From NCBI GenBank assembly GCA_903860085.1, contig CAIOPD010000132.1, positions 1 through 5,390 on the forward strand: a stretch of DNA of 5,390 bases, read 5' to 3'. A program made the position numbers and the translations under genes. Origin of the DNA: an uncultured Pseudomonadota bacterium (GTDB lineage: Bacteria > Pseudomonadota > Gammaproteobacteria > Burkholderiales > Methylophilaceae). The notes under the pieces were generated by a model. That model did no database searches. It worked only from the letters and a program-made list of their open reading frames with translations, and had not been told where the DNA came from. Every line of letters begins with the position of its first letter. Positions within the stretch are counted from its first letter, which is position 1. This document shows, one piece after another, positions 1 through 4,818 of this stretch.

Positions 1-196
1 ATAAACACAAATCCCTTGATATTAAATCAGCGCCAAGCAAGTTAAGCTGTGCTTTATTGATCTAATTAAAGCGTTTTGACACAGCCTCGGTCGGAAGCGC
101 CGTTTTTATATGGCTGCTTTAGGGTGTTTAATAAATTTAGCTATTCAATCAACCTGACGTTACTAAATGGCGCAAACTAATGATCCCTATTTTTCT
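1..196. other. Non-coding region upstream of recombinase
   Basis: No reading frame of useful length or recognisable protein is seen here on either strand. The stretch is AT-rich except for a GC-richer patch at about 82-102, which is followed by five T. A short inverted pair (CAGCC at 82-86, GGCTG at 112-116) surrounds that patch. TTGACA at 76-81 matches a -35 box, but no -10 box lies at a proper distance. The region may hold the end of an earlier transcription unit or the flank of a mobile insertion, but nothing here decides between these. Confidence 0.5.
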
Positions 197-201
197 AGGA
201 G
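197..201 (+). promoter_or_regulatory. Ribosome binding site that places the recombinase start
   Basis: AGGAG ends six bases before the ATA at 208. This is ideal spacing for initiation at 208, where homologous proteins would be expected to have ATG. The in-frame TAG at 196-198 overlaps this site, so the protein cannot start further upstream in this frame. Confidence 0.55.
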
Positions 202-207
202 ATCATC

Positions 208-831
208 ATAGAAGGCAGTATTGTTTTTAAGCATCATGAACCATGGAATAAAGGTAAGTTGATTGGCCAGAAAGCCCCGCTCAAGCTAAAGGAAATTTGG
301 GCGATTAGAGTACGATTAGAGTTATCGAATCGAATACGCGACCTTGCACTATTTAATCTTGCAATTGATAGTAAGTTGCGCGCTTGTGATTTGGTAAAGC
401 TTAAAGTAAGAGATATATCGCACGGCGACCGAATTTCTTCAAGAGCCATCGTCATGCAACAAAAAACTGAACGCCCTGTTCAATTTGAAATAACGGAGCA
501 AACTCGCAAATCCATTTCTGAGTGGCTTCAGTTAGCAACGTTAAGATCCGACAGTTTTTTATTCCCCAGTAGAATTCACGAATCCCCACATTTATCTACA
601 AGGCAATATGCCCGTATCGTCAATGACTGGGTAGAAGAAATTGGATTAGATCCTGTCAACTACGGCACCCACACCATGCGAAGAACCAAAGCCTCACTCA
701 TTTATCGACGTACTAAGAACTTAAGAGCAGTCCAACTTCTACTTGGTCATACCAAGTTAGAAAGTACTGTCAGGTATCTTGGTATTGAGGTGGATGATGC
801 ATTGGAGATGGCAGAGCAGACAGAGGTTTAA
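208..831 (+). CDS. Solitary tyrosine recombinase (phage integrase family), abnormal start codon
   Basis: Catalyses DNA strand exchange through a covalent 3'-phosphotyrosine intermediate; its target site is unknown. Read from 208 it is 207 aa and consists almost only of the catalytic domain; the N-terminal core-binding domain of large integrases is absent. The full catalytic set is visible: Arg58 (SKLRACDLVKL), Lys86 (QQKT), His155-x-x-Arg158 (THTMRR), His181 (LLGH) and nucleophile Tyr190 (TVRYLGI). The frame is open from 199. The first usual start is TTG at 259 with AAAGG before it, but that would remove HHEPWNKGK at residues 8-16, which I recall as conserved near the N-terminus of this widespread family. 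I therefore place the start at 208, where ATA stands behind a well-spaced AGGAG. The gene may be silenced by an ATG-to-ATA change, use a rare start, or use TTG 259 (190 aa). It stands alone: no excisionase or cargo gene is beside it. Confidence 0.8.
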   Translation: MEGSIVFKHHEPWNKGKLIGQKAPLKLKEIWAIRVRLELSNRIRDLALFNLAIDSKLRACDLVKLKVRDISHGDRISSRAIVMQQKTERPVQFEITEQTRKSISEWLQLATLRSDSFLFPSRIHESPHLSTRQYARIVNDWVEEIGLDPVNYGTHTMRRTKASLIYRRTKNLRAVQLLLGHTKLESTVRYLGIEVDDALEMAEQTEV

Positions 832-835
832 CTAG

Positions 836-871
836 GTAAGGTCGCTATTTTGAGATAAGTAGCGATCTTAC
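836..871. repeat. 12-bp inverted repeat / stem-loop after the recombinase
   Basis: GTAAGGTCGCTA (836-847) and TAGCGATCTTAC (860-871) pair over 12 positions with a single G-U, around a 12-base loop. It begins four bases after the recombinase stop. No T-run follows on either strand, so it is not a standard intrinsic terminator. It could stabilise the recombinase mRNA end, stop transcription weakly, or, being a spaced inverted repeat next to a tyrosine recombinase, be a recombinase binding site. The last is inference only. Confidence 0.6.
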
Positions 872-939
872 TCAATGTAGATAACAGTTACATTCCATAT
901 GCTTACATGTGTTTTCTTAAAGACTTGATAGCAAAAAAA

Positions 940-948
940 TGCGATAAT
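940..948 (+). promoter_or_regulatory. Candidate extended -10 promoter for the gre operon
   Basis: TGCGATAAT combines a TGn extension with GATAAT, one mismatch from the TATAAT consensus. The nearest -35-like hexamer, TTGATA at 925-930, is only 12 bases upstream, too close for normal spacing. The promoter would therefore depend on the extended -10, as is typical when the -35 is weak. It is the best promoter candidate between the recombinase and the operon. Confidence 0.4.
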
Positions 949-1020
949 CTGCCGCTATAAAATAATTAGCATGCACATGCACGACGTGTAAGGCAAAATA
1001 ACCCAACCCATTGATTTATA

Positions 1021-1036
1021 TAATTAAATTTAATTA
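1021..1036. repeat. 16-bp perfect AT-only palindrome
   Basis: TAATTAAATTTAATTA is an exact palindrome about 100 bases before the Gre-family start codon. It could be an operator for a dimeric regulator, or an A/T-rich element contacted by the alpha subunit of RNA polymerase for the promoter candidate just downstream. Chance palindromes are common in such AT-rich sequence, so a role is uncertain. Confidence 0.3.
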
Positions 1037-1051
1037 AGCGGAATTTATGAC

Positions 1052-1080
1052 TTACACAAAAGTTACACAATTTTTATAGG
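1052..1080 (+). promoter_or_regulatory. Tandem TTACACAA repeat and second promoter candidate
   Basis: TTACACAA occurs at 1052-1059 and again at 1063-1070, 11 bases apart, about one helical turn, which would put two protein contacts on one face of the DNA. TTACAC (1052-1057) and TATAGG (1075-1080) are also separated by 17 bases, so the first repeat could be the -35 of a promoter about 60 bases before the Gre-family gene. If so, a protein binding the repeat would act on that promoter. Confidence 0.3.
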
Positions 1081-1121
1081 CTATTGATTTTAAATGAAAA
1101 TTAACAAAAAATTTACTGAGT

Positions 1122-1126
1122 GGGAG
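1122..1126 (+). promoter_or_regulatory. Shine-Dalgarno of the Gre-family gene
   Basis: GGGAG lies 12 bases before ATG 1139, a rather long spacing. An in-frame TAA at 1127-1129 rules out any start further upstream, so ATG 1139 is the first possible start. Confidence 0.5.
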
Positions 1127-1138
1127 TAATTACCCTGC

Positions 1139-1633
1139 ATGAGTCGTGGCTTTGTTAAAGAAGATGATCTAGAGTTAGCAGGCACGGATGTCGCTGAACG
1201 TCCGATTAGCCAAGAAACGAACTACGTCACACCAACGGGATTAGCGCAACTACAAAGCCAAGCCGATATACTGGAAAAAACGCATTTTGCACTTGTTCCG
1301 AATAAAGAAAATCCAATAATACAGCAACGCTTAGGGTCCATAGAGCGTGATTTGCGTTACGTACAGGCGCGCTTGGAAAATGCCTTACTCATTGATCCAA
1401 CTTCGCAGTCCAAAGCTACCGTCCTATTTGGCTCGACTGTGTCTATTGAAGATGAGCATGGTGACCCCCATCAATACAGCATTGTGGGCGAAGATGAAGC
1501 GGATATTGCTCAAAACAAGGTCAGCTGGCTATCACCGATTGCCAAGGCTATGCTAGGACATAAAGTGGGCGACAGTGTTGTATGGAAACGCCCTGCTGGT
1601 GATTTAAATTTAGAAATTTTAGCAATTAATTAG
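1139..1633 (+). CDS. GreA/GreB-family transcription elongation factor
   Basis: Expected to bind RNA polymerase through its secondary channel in the cytoplasm and affect backtracked or paused complexes. The 164-aa protein has a polar N-terminal extension (about 1-28), a predicted coiled-coil region (about 31-85, including IERDLRYVQARLEN at 68-81) and a C-terminal FKBP-like GreA/GreB domain (about 92-163). The C-terminal half follows E. coli GreB closely: VLFGSTVSIEDEHG (95-108), IVGEDEAD (115-122), SPIAKAMLGHKVGD (132-145) and a final PAG segment. The GDxxEN tip loop of GreA/GreB, which carries the acidic residues that activate RNA cleavage, is not conserved; PNKENP (54-59) stands there and the coil is about three residues shorter in my hand alignment. 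It may therefore bind polymerase without normal cleavage activity, as some Gre-like factors do. It is the first gene of the probable operon, 45 bases before the nitroreductase. Family assignment is firm; naming it greA or greB would be wrong. Confidence 0.87.
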   Translation: MSRGFVKEDDLELAGTDVAERPISQETNYVTPTGLAQLQSQADILEKTHFALVPNKENPIIQQRLGSIERDLRYVQARLENALLIDPTSQSKATVLFGSTVSIEDEHGDPHQYSIVGEDEADIAQNKVSWLSPIAKAMLGHKVGDSVVWKRPAGDLNLEILAIN

Positions 1634-1663
1634 TATTAGCCTAGCGCTAAGACATGCATATAA

Positions 1664-1667
1664 GGGA
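1664..1667 (+). promoter_or_regulatory. Shine-Dalgarno of the nitroreductase
   Basis: GGGA (in TAAGGGAAAT) lies 11 bases before ATG 1679. The 45-base gap also contains TTAGC-CTAGC-GCTAA (1636-1650), a small inverted repeat without a T-run. I see no terminator separating this gene from the Gre-family gene. Confidence 0.45.
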
Positions 1668-1678
1668 AATACCAAGTA

Positions 1679-2281
1679 ATGAACGTCAACACCGCGATTG
1701 AAACACGTCGCTCAGTTAAAAGTTTTGATATCCACCATAAAATGACTAGCGCTGAGATTGATCAGTTGATGGCATTAGCGATGCTATCACCTACCGCATT
1801 CAATATTCAACATTGGCGCTTTGTGGTCGTAACGGAACCAGTGTTACGGCAACAAATTCGTGCCGTGAGCTGGAATCAGGCACAGGTTGAAGAAGCATCA
1901 GTCTTATTAGTATTAACTGCGGATTTAAAAGCATGGGCTAAAAAACCAGAACGTTACTGGAAAGATGCTGCACCTGCTGTATCTGATATTTTGGTACCCG
2001 CAATAGGCAACTTTTACACGGGCAACGAACAAATGCAACGTGACGAAGTGATGCGTTCGTGCGGTATGGCGGCGATGACCATTATGCTTGCCGCAAAAGA
2101 AATGGGCTACGACACTTGCCCGATGGACGGCTTTGATTTTGATGCAGTGGCCAAATTAATTAACTTACCAGCTGACCATACACCAGTCATGTTTATTACG
2201 GTAGGTAAAGCCTTAAAACCGGCTTCACCAAGAAGCGGCCAATTAGCGATGGATGAGGTTGTAATACAGAATAAGTTTTAA
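1679..2281 (+). CDS. Nitroreductase-family flavoprotein (YodC/MhqN-like)
   Basis: Likely an FMN-dependent, NAD(P)H-using cytosolic homodimer that reduces quinones, nitro compounds or related electrophiles; the natural substrate cannot be read from sequence. The 200-aa length is normal for the family. RRSVKSFD (10-17) is the N-terminal FMN-phosphate motif, SPTAFNIQHWRFVVV (37-51) the conserved flavin-binding segment, and LAAKEMGYDTCPMDGFD (137-153) and FITVGKA (172-178) the C-terminal flavin/dimer segments. The pattern SPTAFNIQHW, WNQAQVEEAS, GYDTC, VGKALKPA resembles Bacillus YodC/MhqN more than E. coli NfsA or NfsB; this is from memory of those proteins. It lies 45 bases after the Gre-family gene and 34 before ybiT on the same strand, with no promoter or terminator seen between them, so co-transcription is likely. 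It could be part of an electrophile or redox stress response, but the operon partners do not prove that. Confidence 0.9.
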   Translation: MNVNTAIETRRSVKSFDIHHKMTSAEIDQLMALAMLSPTAFNIQHWRFVVVTEPVLRQQIRAVSWNQAQVEEASVLLVLTADLKAWAKKPERYWKDAAPAVSDILVPAIGNFYTGNEQMQRDEVMRSCGMAAMTIMLAAKEMGYDTCPMDGFDFDAVAKLINLPADHTPVMFITVGKALKPASPRSGQLAMDEVVIQNKF

Positions 2282-2303
2282 TCACTATAAAGCATTAAAT
2301 TTT

Positions 2304-2318
2304 AAGGAAGTAACCGTG
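2304..2318 (+). promoter_or_regulatory. Shine-Dalgarno and GTG start of ybiT
   Basis: AAGGAAG (2304-2310) lies five bases before GTG 2316, which fixes the start. The resulting N-terminus MLISNNITVQFG matches the YbiT N-terminus without extra residues, supporting GTG as the true start. Confidence 0.7.
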
Positions 2319-3911
2319 TTAATTAGCAACAATATCACCGTGCAATTTGGCGCTAAGCCTCTATTTGAAAACGTTTCAGTTAAATTTGGCGACAACAACC
2401 GTTATGGTTTAATCGGTGCCAATGGCTGTGGAAAATCAACCTACATGAAAGTGTTGGCAGGCGAGCTTGTGCCTAGCGCTGGCAATATTTCTATCGACAG
2501 TCATGAGCGCATGTCATTTCTTCATCAAGACCAATTTGCTTACGAAGATCAGCGCGTGCTGGATGTGGTCATGATGGGTCATGAAGAAATGTGGAAAGCG
2601 AACGTAGAAAAAAATGCCATCTACGCCAATTTAGAAGCGACCGAAGATGATTACATGAAAGCCGCTGAACTTGAAGGCGTGTTTGCTGAATATGACGGCT
2701 ATACGGCTGAGTCACGTGCAGGCGAACTGTTATTAGGTGTGGGTATCCCGATTGAGCAACATAACGGCCTCATGAGTTCCGTTGCACCAGGCTGGAAGCT
2801 ACGCGTATTGTTAGTGCAAGCACTGTTTTCCAATCCAGATATTTTATTGCTTGATGAACCGACCAACAACTTGGACATCAATACCATTCGTTGGCTTGAA
2901 GATGTACTTAACAATCGTGATTGCACCATGGTTATTATTTCCCATGACCGTCACTTTTTAAACCAAGTGTGTACACATACCTGCGATATGGATTACGGTA
3001 AGATCGCAATGTATCCTGGCAACTACGATGACTACATGGAAGCTAGTACAGCAGCGCGTGCCCAAGCCACTAAAGATAATGATAAAGCCAAACTTATGGT
3101 GGCTGAGTTGCAAGACTTTGTGCGCCGCTTCTCTGCGAATGCATCTAAAGCTAAGCAAGCGACCAGTCGTGCTAAGAAAATTGATAAGATTAAAATTGAA
3201 GAATTTAAACCCTCCTCACGCCAATATCCCTTTATTCGCTTTGACTTCGACGATCGCGATAAGCTTTATCGCAATGCAGTTGAGCTAAAAAAACTTAGCC
3301 ATGGTTTCGATCATATCTTGTTTAATGATGTAGACATGATGTTTGAAGCGGGTGAGAAAGTCGCCATTATTGGTGAAAATGGTATTGGTAAAACCACGTT
3401 CCTGCGTTGTTTAGCAGGTGATTTACAGCCAAAGCATGGGGAAGTGAAATGGGCTGAAAAGGCGAATATAGGCTACTTTGCACAAGATCATGAATATGAA
3501 TTCGAGCAAGGTGAAGAGTTATTTGAATGGATGTCACATTACCGTCAACCCGGCGATGATGACCAAGTGGTTCGTAGCATGCTAGGTCGCTTATTGTTTG
3601 GTGGCGACGATACCAAGAAGTCTGTCAAAGTCTTATCTGGTGGCGAAAAAGGTCGCATGCTCTACGGAAAAATGATGTTGGCTCGTACTAATGTGATGTT
3701 AATGGATGAACCGACCAACCATATGGACATGGAATCGATTGAGGCACTTAATACCGCGCTAGATAAATACAAGGGTACACTATTTTTTGTCAGCCATGAC
3801 CGTGAATTTGTGAGCTCAATTGCCACCCGTATTATTGAAATAAAAGCCGATAAAATCATCGACTTTACAGGTAACTATGAAGATTACTTGTTGAGCCAGG
3901 GCGTAGAGTAA
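2316..3911 (+). CDS. ybiT: ABC-F family ATPase YbiT
   Basis: Soluble twin-ATPase of the ABC-F group. These proteins bind the ribosomal E site and affect translation; they have no membrane domain and are not transporters. The 531 aa align along the whole length with E. coli YbiT (about 530 aa). Domain 1: Walker A GANGCGKS (34-41), SSVAPGWKLR (154-163) in place of a standard LSGGQ signature, as in YbiT, Walker B with catalytic Glu181 (DEPTNNLD 180-187) and switch His210 (SHDRHF). The charged linker at about 240-305 (FSANASKAKQATSRAKKIDK) is the P-site tRNA interaction region of the group. Domain 2: Walker A GENGIGKT (353-360), signature LSGGE (440-444), catalytic Glu465 (DEPTNHMD) and His494 (SHDREF). 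No catalytic residue is missing, so it should be active. It starts with GTG, 34 bases after the nitroreductase. An IS element lies 43 bases beyond its stop, probably in its terminator. Confidence 0.95.
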   Translation: MLISNNITVQFGAKPLFENVSVKFGDNNRYGLIGANGCGKSTYMKVLAGELVPSAGNISIDSHERMSFLHQDQFAYEDQRVLDVVMMGHEEMWKANVEKNAIYANLEATEDDYMKAAELEGVFAEYDGYTAESRAGELLLGVGIPIEQHNGLMSSVAPGWKLRVLLVQALFSNPDILLLDEPTNNLDINTIRWLEDVLNNRDCTMVIISHDRHFLNQVCTHTCDMDYGKIAMYPGNYDDYMEASTAARAQATKDNDKAKLMVAELQDFVRRFSANASKAKQATSRAKKIDKIKIEEFKPSSRQYPFIRFDFDDRDKLYRNAVELKKLSHGFDHILFNDVDMMFEAGEKVAIIGENGIGKTTFLRCLAGDLQPKHGEVKWAEKANIGYFAQDHEYEFEQGEELFEWMSHYRQPGDDDQVVRSMLGRLLFGGDDTKKSVKVLSGGEKGRMLYGKMMLARTNVMLMDEPTNHMDMESIEALNTALDKYKGTLFFVSHDREFVSSIATRIIEIKADKIIDFTGNYEDYLLSQGVE

Positions 3912-3918
3912 GCGTCCT

Positions 3919-3952
3919 CAACTGTAGTCACTAAAAAAGGGGTGCACAGTTG
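3919..3952 (+). terminator. Hairpin after ybiT, probably a broken terminator
   Basis: CAACTGT (3919-3925) and ACAGTTG (3946-3952) are perfect inverted arms starting eight bases after the ybiT stop, with further partial pairing of CAC (3929-3931) to GTG (3942-3944). No T-run follows, because the IS begins at 3955. The run AAAAAAGGGGTGCAC at 3933-3947 also looks like the 5' half of a bidirectional terminator whose 3' half would now lie beyond the IS. Either reading implies the element landed in the ybiT terminator region. Confidence 0.35.
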
Positions 3953-3966
3953 TGTGAACTGACCCC
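3933..3966 (-). terminator. Intrinsic terminator for the IS genes, half IS and half host DNA
   Basis: Read on the minus strand, GGGGT-CAGTT (3966-3957) pairs with AACTG-ACCCC (3951-3947 and 3943-3939, with a three-base bulge at 3946-3944) around a five-base loop, followed directly by six T (3938-3933). This is a standard hairpin plus U-tract, placed just after orfB. The first arm belongs to the IS terminal repeat and the second arm with the U-tract to the flanking DNA, so the terminator exists only at this insertion site. Confidence 0.5.
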
Positions 3967-3979
3967 CAAATGTTGGACA
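3955..3979. repeat. IS terminal inverted repeat, orfB end (IRR)
   Basis: Reads TGAACTGACCCCCAAATG then TTGGACA on the plus strand. It matches the opposite end at 22 of 25 positions; the differences are at positions 8, 9 and 17. The orfB stop codon abuts its inner edge at 3980. It is the transposase binding and cleavage end. Confidence 0.92.
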
Positions 3980-4810
3980 TTAATTTGGGTTTAAACTTAA
4001 GGACTGATTTCTGTACTCTACAGGACTCAGTCCTTTCAATTTTGTCTTAATCCTTTCGTGATTGTAATACCAAATATAATCATTAAGCTCCTTGATAAAG
4101 GAAGCAACATCGCTAAATTTCTGCGTGTAGTAAAACTCTGTTTTCAATATCCCAAAGAAGTTTTCAATCACAGCATTATCTAAACAATTGCCTTTTCTGG
4201 ACATGCTTTGACTTAAGCCTCGCTCCTTTAATGAATATTGATAGCACGCCATCTGATACTGCCAGCCTTGATCTGAGTGGATCATTGGCTTCTCATGCGG
4301 CTTAAGCACACCAATAGCTTGACGAAGCATGCTCCCAACCAATGCGTACTGAGGTCTTTCAGAGACCTCGTAGGAAACAATCTCTCCGTTATACAAATCC
4401 AGAATGGGAGAGAGGTACACTTTATCACCCTTGATATTAAACTCGGTTACATCGGTGACCCACTTCTCATTAGGTGCAGACGCCTGGAACTGGCGCGCTA
4501 ACTGGTTAGGTGCAACTGGACCTATATGTCCTTTGTAGGACTTGTACTTTTTCGGTCTCACAATAGACTTTAGCTTCAATTGATGCATGAGCTTTTGTAC
4601 AGTCTTGTGATTAAGCCATACCCCCAAACGCTTAAGAGCGAGGCCAATGCGCCGATAGCCATAGCGACCTTTATGGTGGTGGTAGATTGTTTGTATTAGC
4701 TGCTTCTCACTAGAGTAACGGTCTGTCTGAGGGGTATCGTGATAGTAATAAGTACTTCTAGATAGTCCAGACAAGCGCAATAAACGTGATAGGTCATGCG
4801 TAGTCCTCAA
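3980..4810 (-). CDS. IS3-family transposase OrfB (DDE integrase catalytic part)
   Basis: Catalytic half of the transposase: it cuts and joins the IS ends. The 276 aa shown start at TTG 4810, but this frame is open from 4885 (after a TGA at 4886-4888), and the active product is most likely the OrfAB fusion made by -1 frameshifting at 4873-4879. That adds VTSLNSGQEIGRKEQATLIAE before this start and gives about 450 aa. Order: an HTH_21-like region (about 34-90, with KGRYGYRRIG), then the RNase H-fold integrase core (about 110-270). The triad is Asp120 (VTDVTEF), Asp180 (HSDQGWQY) and Glu216 (DNAVIENFFGILK). Exactly 35 residues separate Asp180 and Glu216, and Lys223 follows at +7, the DD(35)E plus K pattern of the family. 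The C-terminal YNHERIKTKLKGLSPVEYR is also typical. No frameshift or stop interrupts it. Whether a separate OrfB is made from TTG is doubtful. Confidence 0.93.
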   Translation of the reverse strand: MRTTHDLSRLLRLSGLSRSTYYYHDTPQTDRYSSEKQLIQTIYHHHKGRYGYRRIGLALKRLGVWLNHKTVQKLMHQLKLKSIVRPKKYKSYKGHIGPVAPNQLARQFQASAPNEKWVTDVTEFNIKGDKVYLSPILDLYNGEIVSYEVSERPQYALVGSMLRQAIGVLKPHEKPMIHSDQGWQYQMACYQYSLKERGLSQSMSRKGNCLDNAVIENFFGILKTEFYYTQKFSDVASFIKELNDYIWYYNHERIKTKLKGLSPVEYRNQSLSLNPN

Positions 4811-4818
4811 TTCAGCAA

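Larger units (their letters stand above)
872..1138 (+). other. AT-rich upstream region of the gre operon
   Basis: No gene is supported in this stretch. It holds an extended -10 box (940-948), two small palindromes (GCATG-CA-CATGC at 969-980, CACG-A-CGTG at 980-988), a 16-bp AT palindrome (1021-1036), a spaced direct repeat (1052-1070) and the Shine-Dalgarno for the Gre-family gene (1122-1126). If transcription starts near 955, the mRNA leader would be about 185 bases, long enough for leader-level control, but I recognise no riboswitch or leader peptide in it. Confidence 0.5.

Noticed and set aside
76..110. TTGACA at 76-81 as a promoter -35 for the recombinase
   Set aside because: The nearest -10-like sequence (TTTATA at 105-110) is 23 bases away, too far, and the recombinase start is another 100 bases on.
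82..116. CAGCC/GGCTG inverted pair and T5 as an intrinsic terminator
   Set aside because: The T-run lies inside the loop of that pair, and the hairpin directly before the T-run has only four pairs including a wobble.
234..455. Minus-strand open frame of 73 codons opposite the recombinase
   Set aside because: It lies wholly antisense to a well-supported coding sequence, has no recognisable motif and no clear ribosome binding site.
925..948. TTGATA ... GATAAT as a full -35/-10 promoter
   Set aside because: The spacing is only 12 bases. The extended -10 alone was kept as the candidate.
1047..1079. Ten-codon ORF (MTYTKVTQFL) as a leader peptide
   Set aside because: It has no good ribosome binding site, no run of regulatory codons and no attenuator hairpin after it; it is made by the direct repeat.
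2772..2803. Degenerate signature in the first ATPase domain as a sign of inactivation
   Set aside because: VAPGWKLR replaces LSGGQ in E. coli YbiT too, so it is normal for this subfamily.
2699..3288. Short open frames inside ybiT on both strands
   Set aside because: They overlap a full-length, strongly recognisable ABC-F gene in other frames and show no family features.
4277..4501. Plus-strand open frame opposite orfB
   Set aside because: It is antisense to the conserved DDE domain and matches no known IS passenger gene.
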